NCBI RefSeq assembly: GCF_000012505.1
Contig: NC_007513.1
Span: forward strand, 620,001 to 684,000
DNA from: Synechococcus sp. CC9902
GTDB lineage: Bacteria; Cyanobacteriota; Cyanobacteriia; PCC-6307; Cyanobiaceae
Direction of reading: 5' to 3'
Length of the DNA stretch: 64,000 nucleotides
How positions within the stretch are numbered: the first letter of the stretch is position 1; every line of letters begins with the position of its first letter. Below, piece by piece: positions 18,606 to 27,698 of the stretch. The notes beneath the pieces were generated by a model. The model saw only the letters and a list, made by a program, of their open reading frames with translations. It ran no database searches and was not told the origin of the DNA. Made by a program: the position numbers and the translations under genes.

Positions 18606-19121
18606 TTGAAGGTTCACCGCTCCCATCGCCTTGATCTAGATCTTCCTGGAGGAACGGCGGCTCAACTTGAGGCTTATCTTTCAGATCCAACTCGACCACT
18701 CAAAGCACTGCTCAATCGCAAGAAAATCAAACAGGCTGAAGATGGACGTTTTTATTATATATCTAGGCCCTATTCATTATTAATGTTCCGCATTCAGCCG
18801 GAAGTAATCTTTCGTTCATGTTGGACTGATGCCCGTCTGCAGATTGAATTTGAAGATTGCACAATACGTGGACTTGGAAATCTCGATTCGTTGGTGATGT
18901 TTTGTTGTCGAGCCACTATTTTTCCTAGGGATATGGGGCTTGTGGCCGAGGCTGATTTGAGCCTGGAGATGAAATCAGAATCCGCAACAGTTTGGATCCC
19001 AAGAGGGGTGCTTCAAGCGATGGGTGAGAAAGCATTGCAATTAATTGTTGAACGTCTTGAAAAACGCTGTCGGACGGGCTTGTTGAGGGGAGCAAAGGGA
19101 TGGATTTTGGAATGCACTTAA
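18606..19121 (+). CDS. DUF1997 family protein, 171 aa
   Basis: The sequence has the beta-rich DUF1997 pattern of cyanobacteria and plants: Y-L-S-D-P-x-R-x-L-x-A-L-L near residues 24-36, F-Y-Y-I-S-R-P-Y, then alternating strands with R-I-Q-P-E-V and a late helix. The function is unknown. It appears to start at TTG 18606, as no ATG or GTG lies in the open frame upstream. From about 18.7 kb onward the DNA becomes clearly AT-rich, so this gene marks the left edge of the polysaccharide region or is its last core gene. Confidence 0.78.
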   Translation: MKVHRSHRLDLDLPGGTAAQLEAYLSDPTRPLKALLNRKKIKQAEDGRFYYISRPYSLLMFRIQPEVIFRSCWTDARLQIEFEDCTIRGLGNLDSLVMFCCRATIFPRDMGLVAEADLSLEMKSESATVWIPRGVLQAMGEKALQLIVERLEKRCRTGLLRGAKGWILECT

Positions 19122-19196
19122 ATCCTTTATATAGTTTTATTTTTTCTACATTGCCTGGTTATTGTGATAAGAATCTGGTAAGGTTCTTGGCATGTT

Positions 19197-19997
19197 GTGT
19201 CGATCCACCAGGTGTTGAATTCTTCGAGTTCGGCTGAGCCGATTTTGGTATTCGATGAATTTGTTTTGCGGGCTGATAAGTCTGATTCAAGTGTTGTTAT
19301 TTCCTCTCCTTGGAATTGGTGGCTTAATCCTGGAGATAGGCTTTCCGTGATGACGACAAATTCATTTTTGAGCTATCAATTAATGGCAACTCTTGCAGAC
19401 TTCGTTAAGCCTGTATCCGGAGAGGTGGTGAAGCGGGGGACGGTCAGCTGGCCCCTAGGAGGTGAGGGTGGATTGGATGGCAAGCTGAGTATCGATCAAA
19501 GTCTAGATTTCTTATCTAACATTTATAGTGATTGCTTTGAGAAGTCACGTGTAACATTGCAGGAATTTTACGAAGTTCTGCAAGCTCAGTCAATTGAGCC
19601 CTCCTTAAAGTTAAAAGAATTGGATAAAGATCAGAAGGATTATTTTTATATGGCGTTGTCAATTTTATTTTCATTTGATGTTTATCTTGTGCCAAAATTT
19701 AGGTATCTTATGTCAAGAAAAGCGGTGCCATTGAGAGCACTTTTGCACCGTCAACTTGAGGGCTGTTCTTTGATTTCAACTGGCGGAAATAACCGTTTTC
19801 GACGTGAGTTTTGCAATAAAGGACTAGTGCTTGATGGATTTGGTGAAGTGATATTTCAGGGTGACTTAGAGCAGGCTATTGTCTTAATCGATCAAAAAAA
19901 TGACGATTCCGGCAAGGTAGACTCTGATGAAGATCAGTTTGATTTTGGAGATAGCCTGAAAAATTCTGATCAGGATGAACCAAATGATGTTCTTTAG
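19197..19997 (+). CDS. KpsT-like ABC ATPase homologue with all catalytic motifs lost, 266 aa
   Basis: The fold of a capsule-exporter ATPase is recognisable. V-S-W-P-L-G-x(2)-G-G-L-D-G-K-L-S-I-D-x-S-L-D-F (about 83-105) matches the KpsT/Wzt block after Walker A, and F-C-N-K-G-L-V-L-D near 205-213 matches the end of the domain. Walker A is replaced by T-T-N-S-F-L-S-Y-Q (53-61, Lys to Ser). The SxGM signature is replaced by L-D-K-D-Q (142-146), Walker B reads V-Y-L-V-P-K-F without D-E, and the switch His in S-H-S reads S-T-G. The frame is uninterrupted, and a C-terminal acidic tail (233-266) is added. GTG start. It should not hydrolyse ATP. Confidence 0.8.
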   Translation: MSIHQVLNSSSSAEPILVFDEFVLRADKSDSSVVISSPWNWWLNPGDRLSVMTTNSFLSYQLMATLADFVKPVSGEVVKRGTVSWPLGGEGGLDGKLSIDQSLDFLSNIYSDCFEKSRVTLQEFYEVLQAQSIEPSLKLKELDKDQKDYFYMALSILFSFDVYLVPKFRYLMSRKAVPLRALLHRQLEGCSLISTGGNNRFRREFCNKGLVLDGFGEVIFQGDLEQAIVLIDQKNDDSGKVDSDEDQFDFGDSLKNSDQDEPNDVL

Positions 19998-20015
19998 TCC
20001 GAACTCCTTAATCTC

Positions 20016-20849
20016 ATGAATTTAATTAAAAGAATAATTTATGGGCTGCGCCGACAATGGATTGTGATCAATTCAGTTGCGGTATATGATCGCAATCGGC
20101 AGGCTGCTGGAAGCTCCTTGGGGGCCTGGGAAAATTTAATTGGGCCAGCACAGATGATGGCCTTTTTTATATTAATGCGCGTAGGCTTTAGTTTTTTGAG
20201 AGGAAATAATAGATTTGCTGCTGGTGGTTCAACTGATATGTATTTCAATATTGTTGTCTTTATGTCGACGGGCTTTTGCATTGCATTTTTATTTAGAAAT
20301 GTCGCAATTAAGTCTCTTTCCGGCCTGAAATTAAGAGCGCCTCTGTACTACTCGAGAATTAAGCCTTTGGATATTTTATTGGCTCTTTCATTGAATGATA
20401 TGCGTGCCTTGGCAACGTTATCTTTAGCAATTCTTGGACTTGTCTATTACTTCACTTGGAGCTTTCAGCTTGATAGTCCTGGTTTGGCGATCAGTGTATA
20501 TCTCCTGACGGTAATGATGGCATTGGGATTTGGATTGTCTGTTGTTTTTCTCGGCAAACTCAACAAGTGGATATTGAAAATTATCAAGAGATTGATCCAG
20601 CGAGTTATTATTTTTACCTCTGGAATTTTCTTTGCAACATTTGAGATCCCAGCTCATATTCGACCTTTTGTTACTTGGAATCCAATCCTTCATGGAGTAG
20701 AGCTTTTTCGCTATTCGATCAATAACGAATATCCCATTCCCGATATTTCGTTGTCATATCTCATGCTCTGTTCTATACTCATGTTGAGCTTCTCATTAAT
20801 CCTTTACAGGACCAATGAGTCTCTGCTTTTGGAATCTAACGATGACTGA
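20016..20849 (+). CDS. ABC-2 type polysaccharide exporter permease (KpsM/Wzm-like), 277 aa
   Basis: A hydrophobic protein with about six membrane segments and the ABC-2 permease layout. An N-terminal amphipathic stretch ends R-N-R-Q-A-A-G-S-S-L-G-A-W-E-N-L-I-G-P, like the cytoplasmic N-terminus of KpsM. The fourth and fifth helices carry F-A-T-F-E-I-P-A-H-I-R-P-F-V-T-W-N-P-I-L-H-G-V-E-L-F-R (in short, W-N-P-I-x-H-x-x-E), a conserved KpsM/Wzm segment. It sits 18 bases after the degenerate KpsT homologue and 51 bases before the KpsE-like gene, giving the order of a group 2 capsule exporter. Its partner ATPase is unclear because the adjacent one lacks catalytic residues. Confidence 0.88.
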   Translation: MNLIKRIIYGLRRQWIVINSVAVYDRNRQAAGSSLGAWENLIGPAQMMAFFILMRVGFSFLRGNNRFAAGGSTDMYFNIVVFMSTGFCIAFLFRNVAIKSLSGLKLRAPLYYSRIKPLDILLALSLNDMRALATLSLAILGLVYYFTWSFQLDSPGLAISVYLLTVMMALGFGLSVVFLGKLNKWILKIIKRLIQRVIIFTSGIFFATFEIPAHIRPFVTWNPILHGVELFRYSINNEYPIPDISLSYLMLCSILMLSFSLILYRTNESLLLESNDD

Positions 20850-20900
20850 ACTTCTAAGTCATTTTCCTTTTTTTAAGCACTTCATCCTTTACTTTTTTTT

Positions 20901-22112
20901 ATGGCTAACCGCTCTATTTCCCCCTTAAAAAGTACTGCGGCGTCATCTTTCGGATCAGTTGATAAGTTCATTCGGTTGAAGTTGTCTGCATTTGATAACT
21001 CGTCTAATGCTTGGCAAGGCAGGTTCGAAATACTTAAAAAGCCTAGAGTTTTGATCTCGTTATTTTTAGCTACCTCAGCTTTTTACTGCTTTGCTATTGG
21101 TCGAGATCGATATACTTCAGTGTCTGAGTTTGTGATTCAGCAAGCTGCTCCATTGGAGACATCCTCTGCATCAGTCTTGGCGGGTGCGGCTGCAGCTCCT
21201 CAAGTTTTAACGTCCTTAGTTGATGGTCAATATTTACAGGTTTATCTCGCTTCTTCAGAGGTAAAAAATAGATTGTTTCCTAATTCAGTATCCTTAGAGA
21301 AAGATTATAAGCAATCATTTCCAGATGTCTTTTCAGGACTTTCTACAGGAAGCTCCTCACCTCAGCAACTCAGCTTTTATCGAAAGCAGCTTCAAATCTC
21401 ACCACAGCCACTCAGTGGTTCAGTCATTATTCGGACAGTCGGATATGCTCCTGAACAAGCATTCAGTTTAAATCAGTCTCTGATACTTCAATCACGTCGT
21501 TTTGTGAATGAAGTCAATCAATCGATTAATGCTGACCAAAATATTTTTGCAAAGAAAGAAGTTGAACTGGCCGAAAACAATCTAAAGGAGGCTTCTCGTA
21601 GATTAGAAATTTTTCAAGACAAGTTTGGTCAACTCAATGTTGCATCCGAACAGGCTGCCACATCATCATTTATTTCAGAATTGGAATCAAGACTTGTCGA
21701 TTCAAAAGTAGAAGAAGCAACCTTACGTCGCCAGTATCGCGACCCCAATGCACCTGAAGTTTCCTTTGTCGCCGATCAAGTTCGAGAATTGGAGAAACAA
21801 ATTACGAAAGAAAGGCAAAAGTCAGTTAGTGAATATGGTAGTGATTTGAATAGTCTTGCGATTCAGGAATCCTCCTTACTGTCGAATGTCGAATTCGCCA
21901 CAGAATCTTTGCAATCCGCTCGTCTGGCAGCTGATAATAGTCGTCGTGAAAGTCAACGCCAGCTCAAGTTTGTAGTGATGTTGAGTCAACCGCAACGACC
22001 TGTGGCTCCAGATCAAAATTGGCGCTGGCAAGTCTTTCTTGGTTCGATCGGAATCATTGTGGTCGCTTGGGGTGTCGGAGGCTTCATCCTCGCAGCGATG
22101 AAAGAAGCCTGA
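20901..22112 (+). CDS. Capsule export inner-membrane protein (KpsE/PCP family), 403 aa
   Basis: This protein has the topology of polysaccharide co-polymerases: a cytoplasmic N-terminus, TM1 at about residues 50-67, a long periplasmic part with coiled-coil segments at about 208-365, and TM2 at about 378-398. The P-Q-R-P-V-A-P-D motif just before TM2 is the typical KpsE/Wzz proline-rich site. It would link the inner-membrane exporter to an outer-membrane channel of the KpsD/Wza type, which is not in this window. The gene is AT-rich like its upstream neighbours and converges on the giant glycosyltransferase gene with 20 bases between stops. Confidence 0.88.
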   Translation: MANRSISPLKSTAASSFGSVDKFIRLKLSAFDNSSNAWQGRFEILKKPRVLISLFLATSAFYCFAIGRDRYTSVSEFVIQQAAPLETSSASVLAGAAAAPQVLTSLVDGQYLQVYLASSEVKNRLFPNSVSLEKDYKQSFPDVFSGLSTGSSSPQQLSFYRKQLQISPQPLSGSVIIRTVGYAPEQAFSLNQSLILQSRRFVNEVNQSINADQNIFAKKEVELAENNLKEASRRLEIFQDKFGQLNVASEQAATSSFISELESRLVDSKVEEATLRRQYRDPNAPEVSFVADQVRELEKQITKERQKSVSEYGSDLNSLAIQESSLLSNVEFATESLQSARLAADNSRRESQRQLKFVVMLSQPQRPVAPDQNWRWQVFLGSIGIIVVAWGVGGFILAAMKEA

Positions 22113-22132
22113 TCGACTTTCCTTGTTCGGGA

Positions 22133-25100
22133 TTAGGGTCGGATGGACCCGATGCCTTTCCCGGCAAAGTAGTAACCACAGGCGCGAGCAAAATGAAGCT
22201 TTCGACGGGCAATTAGTTGCTCTTCCGTAATCTCTGGAAATAGTTCCTGAGCCTTTTTGTCATTCGTACAGCTCGACTCAATCATTGCCCTCACATCTTT
22301 CTTTGTGGAGGGGAGATATTCTCCGAGATGTTGTTGATAAAAATGCCATTCTGTATTGGCTCTGATGAGTGTTTCTCGAAAATTGTATTCGTGAGAGTGT
22401 CTTACGATGGCAGTTGAAGCGTAAGCCTTTTTAAATCCGTGGCGCAATATATCGATAGCCCAGAGCTGGTCTTCTCCATAAATAACCTCTGGTATTGGTA
22501 CTTGTTCCCAGGCATTTTTGCGTAAGCATGAATTGTTATCAGAATAAAAACGTTCGTGATTACTGATCGGTGCATTAGGTTTTTTTCGACTTTCCTCTAA
22601 TTCAATTGGTTTTCGATGACTTCGGAAAATCCACCGATTGAAATGTTGATCCAGATCATATGAAGTTAATGGGTTGTGCCCCTCATGGGCAATGTGGCAT
22701 CCAAAAACACCAGCAATCTTTCGGTCCGTTTGAAGTGGTTCAATGAGGTTCATCAACCACATTCTGTTCGCAGGAATTGCATCTTGCGTAATGAATGCAA
22801 CGAATTCTCCTCGGGCCAGGCTCACGCCAAGATTGCGAGTGCGCCCATGGCCGAAGTCACTTTTTGAAATCCGATGAATTCGGATTCGTTCGTCTTTTGG
22901 TAAATGGTTGATACATCCATCTGTTGAGGAACTATCAATGATTAATATTTCAAATTCAGCATCAAGATCTTGTTGAAGACAAGTCTCCACGACGCTGATT
23001 AGTTGATCGCCCCCGTTGTAGACAGGGATGACAATGGTGACGGTTGGATCTGCTTGAGGTAAGTTTTGATTCTGATCTGGTGGCAGTGCAGCTTCAAATT
23101 GAGTACGGATAAAACTTTCGACAATGGTGTTAGATCGATCCCATGTAAGACTTTTTGTTGCTGTTAGTCCTGCGATCGTTGCCTGTTCGCGCAGAACATC
23201 ATCATTGAGAAGTTGACTCAATGCTGCTGCTAATGCTTCCGGGTTGGGTTGGGCAAGTATCGCTGTATTAGATGTATATGAGAGCCGTGTATGGGGTGCA
23301 TCAATATCAACTACAGGTAAACCACAAGCCATCATTTCGTTCGGAACTAGGGAGTAATTTGTTCCTGATAAAACAAGACCGGCCGTGGATCTTTGATAGA
23401 GCTTTGATAAGGACTCGGAATTCAGAATTCCTGCATGTGTAATTTTTACTGGAATCCCTAGATCTGGTAAATAGTTTTCACCAAAGGTGATGATTTCAAA
23501 GCTATCTCCTAGATCAAAGAGTGCTCTTAAAGCCAAAAGTCCAAGCTGATATAAACGACGTGGTGTGCTGCGGCGAACATAAAAAGCGATGGTATTTTTA
23601 GATCTTATAATCTTTTTGGATTGATAATATGTATCAGTGTCGACAGCCAATGGAAATGAAATCGCAGAATTTCCCTGCTCGATCATCATATTCTTAAGCC
23701 AAGGGCTGGCACAAATGCAAGCAAATTTGTGGTTTGATCGATAAGTTTGTTCTGTTAGGACCGTTGATGTTCCTTTTGCGAAGAAAAATGGCTCATAGTC
23801 TTGAACGAAATAAAATCTCTTTGCGAACTTTCGCATGCCAAGTACTGGATATGTACTCATTCGATCAGTAGCAATCACAACATCACCACTCACTTTTTCT
23901 AAATCGTCATTGGTGTTGCCAAGCATGTAAACTTGGTCAGTCTTTAGTTTGATAAAGCTCTGATCAATGACCCTCTTGTGAAGTGAGCTTAGGCGACTTG
24001 GTTTGTCCCCTTTGATTTCAGAGTGAACCCAGATAGTGCAGTCATGGCCGCATCGCTCTAAATAATCGATGGTTCTAAAAATCGTCATATGTCCGCCTAA
24101 GCCACGCGTAAAGTTTGGAATTACCCAGTGAATTTGGAGTTGGTTTGGTGATGCATTGTTGTGGTTCTTCCAGGAAGGATTCAGGGTCTTCTCTTTAAAC
24201 TGAATTACTTTTTCAAATCCATCAATTTGTAATTTATTTCGTCCTTCAATGACTTTCTTATCAGATTGATGTTGTTTGGATTCTGCATAGCCGCAGTAGC
24301 TCGTAATGATTTTTTTGTGGAAATATTCTGTACAGCATAGACCAATTAATCGTTCAATACTATGGGCGAGTGTCCCATCGATTTGTCCTCCTTCATTGTC
24401 GAAATCTTCGAATTTTAGATCCCAGTCTAGGATCGGCTTTAAAATATCTGGTTTACACCAAAACATATTGCCAGTGGGGAATAGGAATTCGCTGTTGCGA
24501 TTAATTTGTTCAAGACCTAATTTTTTGAGAAGGGTTTTTGCTTTGTTGTAATTTCCGTCTTCATGGCCCCAGCAGGAATCGTGTTTAATTCCTAGGCTTA
24601 AGGCATAATTTTCGACTGGATAAACTATGGATATATCCTCTTTATTGAGCTCCTGAATATTTGTGTAGAACACATCAATGCTGCCGATAAGATTGTCCAG
24701 GCAGTGTTCAAACCATCCACTTAAGGCGTTGCTGTGAGGACTTTTCTTGGAATGAAGTTTGAGAATGTAATCGTATTTGGGTATCTCTTCCCGAAATCCA
24801 ACGATGAATGGCGCAACGTCTCGTCCAATGTTGGGAAAGGATTTGACCTGCACATTCAGAGAATTTTCTAATCCCTTAAAGATTTCAGTTAGTCCACTAA
24901 TTGCGTCATGAGTTGTTGAAATATGGATATCAATTTTTACGGGAATTTTTCGAATGTAGTCTGCAATTATTGGAGCTAGTTCTGGATAGAATATATGTAA
25001 AAATACGCCAAATTTTTTCTGTCCAATGCTCGAAATTAGCTTGCCATCATTGCTGTATGTGGCTTTCTTGATTCCTGCAGTCTTTCTCATGAAATGGATG

Positions 25101-25618
25101 TCGTCCATCGAATATCGACTCTCTTGGATGCCAAACTTAAGGAAGTGCACCATTGGATTAATCTCGCTTTCTTTGATATCTGGGTATTTGCTGAAGTAGT
25201 TGTTGGTGTCGAATAGAGGGCTTGGGTCAATGCCTGCTTTCCATCCCTTTGTGCAGTAGTGTTCTAGACAATTGCCTAAGTTGTTGACCTCTTTTAATTC
25301 TGTGTCGGGTAATTGTTTTTTATAGAAATTTACGTCAAATATGTAAGCGTAATGCGCCAGCTCACGTATGTCACGATATTGTGTCTTGCTGATTTGGTTG
25401 TTGTCAATTTTTCGAATATAGGCTTGAAGTTCAGGGGTGATTTTTTGACGTCGATTGTCTGGTGCTTTTGAATCTGTACTGATTCTGCGTTTCAGTTGCT
25501 GGCGAATAAATCCCGGAATGATACCTTCTCTACTGAGTCTGCGTGCCGTTGTGCGTAGGAGTTGTCGTCCTGAAGGGATTGATAGCTTGAATTGATTTTT
25601 CTTTGGAGCCTTAGCCAT
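22133..25618 (-). CDS. Three-module glycosyltransferase: RgpF domain + GT4-like + GT2, 1161 aa
   Basis: The N-terminal 200 residues carry short repeats of the Y-x-x-x-x-P-D / P-M-V-H-F-L-K-F-G type common in large cyanobacterial glycosyltransferases. An RgpF (rhamnan synthesis F) domain follows at about 205-465 (F-P-N-I-G-R-D-V-A-P-F, K-L-H-S-K-K-S). Next is a WsaF/GT4-like module at about 490-850 (P-N-F-T-R-G-L-G-G-H, and P-N-E-M-M-A-C-G-L-P-V-V-D). Last is a GT2 module at about 865-1130 (V-T-I-V-I-P-V-Y-N-G-G and F-G-H-G-R-T-R-N-L-G). Rhamnosyl transfer is suggested by the neighbouring rfb genes. I prefer ATG 25618 to the in-frame TTG 25633. Confidence 0.82.
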   Translation of the reverse strand: MAKAPKKNQFKLSIPSGRQLLRTTARRLSREGIIPGFIRQQLKRRISTDSKAPDNRRQKITPELQAYIRKIDNNQISKTQYRDIRELAHYAYIFDVNFYKKQLPDTELKEVNNLGNCLEHYCTKGWKAGIDPSPLFDTNNYFSKYPDIKESEINPMVHFLKFGIQESRYSMDDIHFMRKTAGIKKATYSNDGKLISSIGQKKFGVFLHIFYPELAPIIADYIRKIPVKIDIHISTTHDAISGLTEIFKGLENSLNVQVKSFPNIGRDVAPFIVGFREEIPKYDYILKLHSKKSPHSNALSGWFEHCLDNLIGSIDVFYTNIQELNKEDISIVYPVENYALSLGIKHDSCWGHEDGNYNKAKTLLKKLGLEQINRNSEFLFPTGNMFWCKPDILKPILDWDLKFEDFDNEGGQIDGTLAHSIERLIGLCCTEYFHKKIITSYCGYAESKQHQSDKKVIEGRNKLQIDGFEKVIQFKEKTLNPSWKNHNNASPNQLQIHWVIPNFTRGLGGHMTIFRTIDYLERCGHDCTIWVHSEIKGDKPSRLSSLHKRVIDQSFIKLKTDQVYMLGNTNDDLEKVSGDVVIATDRMSTYPVLGMRKFAKRFYFVQDYEPFFFAKGTSTVLTEQTYRSNHKFACICASPWLKNMMIEQGNSAISFPLAVDTDTYYQSKKIIRSKNTIAFYVRRSTPRRLYQLGLLALRALFDLGDSFEIITFGENYLPDLGIPVKITHAGILNSESLSKLYQRSTAGLVLSGTNYSLVPNEMMACGLPVVDIDAPHTRLSYTSNTAILAQPNPEALAAALSQLLNDDVLREQATIAGLTATKSLTWDRSNTIVESFIRTQFEAALPPDQNQNLPQADPTVTIVIPVYNGGDQLISVVETCLQQDLDAEFEILIIDSSSTDGCINHLPKDERIRIHRISKSDFGHGRTRNLGVSLARGEFVAFITQDAIPANRMWLMNLIEPLQTDRKIAGVFGCHIAHEGHNPLTSYDLDQHFNRWIFRSHRKPIELEESRKKPNAPISNHERFYSDNNSCLRKNAWEQVPIPEVIYGEDQLWAIDILRHGFKKAYASTAIVRHSHEYNFRETLIRANTEWHFYQQHLGEYLPSTKKDVRAMIESSCTNDKKAQELFPEITEEQLIARRKLHFARACGYYFAGKGIGSIRP

Positions 25619-25633
25619 AGTCTTTGAATCCAA

Positions 25634-26761
25634 TCAATTCGTCTTTGCCTGATTGATGCCGAGTCGCCCGCCGTCATAACCAGCCTGCTTACGGACTGTT
25701 TGGCACCAATCTTGATGGGATAAATACCAGGCGACAGTTTCAGCCAACCCTTCTTCGACGTTATGGCGGGGTTGCCAACCTAGCTCTGTGCTGATTCTTG
25801 AAGGGTCAATGGCATAGCGTCGATCGTGCCCTGGACGATCTTTGACGCGTTGAATCAGCTTCGCGTGTGGCGCTGATTCCGGTCGTTCTTGATCGAACTG
25901 ATGGCAGATTGCATTGACCACCTCTTGATTCGTTTTTTCACCATGGCCACCAACGCAATAGCTGCGTCCAGATGTTCCTCGACAGGCTGCTAGTAGTAAT
26001 GCATCCACATGGTCTTCAACATAGAGCCAGTCGCGGATGTTTAATCCATCTCCATAAAGGGGTATGGAATCGCCAGCGGCTGCTTTTAGAGCAACCACGG
26101 GAATTAATTTTTCTGGGAATTGCCACGGCCCATAGTTATTTGAGCAGTTGGTGAGAACAACGGGAAGCCCGAAGGTGTGGTGCCACGCTTGCACCAAATG
26201 ATCGCTTGCTGCTTTGCTAGCTGAATAGGGACTACGAGGGTCGTAAGGCGTTGTTTCTGAAAAACGTCCCTCCCGACCAAGGGAGCCAAACACTTCATCT
26301 GTACTGATGTGATGCAATCTGAATTGCTCGCGTCGTTCTGGCGGGAGTTGCTCAAAATGTGATCGGACGGATTGGAGAAGGTTGTATGTGCCAGTCACGT
26401 TGCTTTCGATAAACACACCCGGCCCAGAAATGGAGCGGTCCACATGGCTTTCTGCCGCCAAGTGCATCACAAGGTCTGGATTGGCCTGCTGGACGGCTTT
26501 TTCAACGGCATCTGCATCGCAGAGATCAATTGGCTGTAATTGATGTCGCTGTTGATGTTCAACACCCAGCTCTTTGATCACCTCTTCGATCGATGTGAGG
26601 TCGCTCGCATATCCCATCTTGTCGAGGTTGAACACCACCGCGTCGCTCTCCCGTAGCAGCCGTCGAACGACGGCACCGCCGATGAACCCTGCACCGCCAG
26701 TGACCAGGATGCGTTGACGCGTTCCGAGCAGTTCTGCAGTGGTTGGCATGGACTTGGCCAT
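25634..26761 (-). CDS. rfbB: dTDP-glucose 4,6-dehydratase RfbB (RmlB)
   Basis: This second enzyme of dTDP-L-rhamnose synthesis is an extended short-chain dehydrogenase. The NAD-binding G-G-A-G-F-I-G-G is at about residues 21-28, the S-T-D-E-V-F-G-S-L loop at about 152-160, and the catalytic Y-S-A-S-K near 178-182. C-S-N-N-Y-G-P-W-Q-F-P-E-K-L-I-P is diagnostic of RmlB. At 375 residues it is slightly long at both ends. An ATG at 26749 is an alternative start. It lies at the end of the rfb run, 49 bases after rfbD and 15 bases before the giant transferase gene. Confidence 0.95.
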   Translation of the reverse strand: MAKSMPTTAELLGTRQRILVTGGAGFIGGAVVRRLLRESDAVVFNLDKMGYASDLTSIEEVIKELGVEHQQRHQLQPIDLCDADAVEKAVQQANPDLVMHLAAESHVDRSISGPGVFIESNVTGTYNLLQSVRSHFEQLPPERREQFRLHHISTDEVFGSLGREGRFSETTPYDPRSPYSASKAASDHLVQAWHHTFGLPVVLTNCSNNYGPWQFPEKLIPVVALKAAAGDSIPLYGDGLNIRDWLYVEDHVDALLLAACRGTSGRSYCVGGHGEKTNQEVVNAICHQFDQERPESAPHAKLIQRVKDRPGHDRRYAIDPSRISTELGWQPRHNVEEGLAETVAWYLSHQDWCQTVRKQAGYDGGRLGINQAKTN

Positions 26762-26810
26762 TGAATCAGGATTAAATCAGCGGTGAAAAAAGACTGGCAG
26801 TGATCCGGTT

Positions 26811-27698
26811 TTAGTCAGCTTGGACTCGAAGCAGAAGCTGTTTCAAGGCTTCTTGCCAATGTTGTCCATCAAGCTGCAACGCCGCTCGTGTGGTCGTGCA
26901 ATCGAGAAGGGAATAGTTCGGGCGTGAGGCAGGGGTTGGATAATCTGCTGTGGTGATCGGATTTACCTTGGCGGGTGTGTCCACCAAGCCAAGTGAGTGG
27001 CCGAGTTCACCGATGGCCACGGCCACGTCGTACCAACTTGCGGCTCCTGCATCACTCCAATGCATGATCGGTGGCAGGTTTGTTTGCGACCCCTGTGTGA
27101 TCGTTGTCCAACATGCAGTGGCCAAATTCAAGGTGCTGCTAGGGCATCCCACTTGATCAGCAACAACACTCAGTTGGTCACGTTCGCGGTGAAGACGCAG
27201 CATCGTGCGGGCAAAATTGCGACCGACTGGGCCCATAACCCAGCTTGTGCGAAGGATGACCCCTTGCGGGTTGTTGGCTCCGAAGATTCTGTGGATGGCT
27301 TGCTCACCTGCGGCCTTACTTGTTCCATACACACCAATCGGCGTCGTGGGTTGATCGACACGGTAAGGAGAACCCTGTTGTCCATCAAAGACAAAATCGG
27401 TGCTCACCTGTAGGAGCCGGCCACCCTGGCGATCGAGTTCTTGCGCAAAGGCTTCAGGTGCTCCGGCATTGATGGCATGGGCTAACTCGGGTTCGGACTC
27501 CGCTTGATCGACAGCTGTGTAGGCCCCTGCGTTCAGAACCCAGTCGGGTTGATACTTTTGGACAGCCAATCGGCAAGCTTCCGCATTGGAGAGGTCCAGT
27601 TCCTGACGGGTTGTGGAGATGAGTTCAACCGCGTCAGGCTTTGAATCCAGTAAGGCTTGGCCCAGTTGCCCTCCCGTTCCGGTAAGCAAAATCTTCAT
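26811..27698 (-). CDS. rfbD: dTDP-4-dehydrorhamnose reductase RfbD (RmlD)
   Basis: This last enzyme of the pathway reduces the 4-keto sugar to dTDP-L-rhamnose. The nucleotide-binding G-T-G-G-Q-L-G-Q is at about residues 6-13, N-A-G-A-Y-T-A-V-D-Q-A-E at about 56-67, the S-T-D-F-V-F-D-G block follows, and the catalytic Y-G-T-S-K-A-A-G-E near 128-136. At 295 residues it is normal. Its ATG overlaps the rfbC stop (ATGA). Confidence 0.95.
   Translation of the reverse strand: MKILLTGTGGQLGQALLDSKPDAVELISTTRQELDLSNAEACRLAVQKYQPDWVLNAGAYTAVDQAESEPELAHAINAGAPEAFAQELDRQGGRLLQVSTDFVFDGQQGSPYRVDQPTTPIGVYGTSKAAGEQAIHRIFGANNPQGVILRTSWVMGPVGRNFARTMLRLHRERDQLSVVADQVGCPSSTLNLATACWTTITQGSQTNLPPIMHWSDAGAASWYDVAVAIGELGHSLGLVDTPAKVNPITTADYPTPASRPNYSLLDCTTTRAALQLDGQHWQEALKQLLLRVQAD

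Noticed and set aside
26762-26810. Terminator between rfbD and rfbB
   Set aside because: A six-T run exists, but the stem before it is only four pairs (GACT/AGTC); rfbB is likely part of the same transcript.
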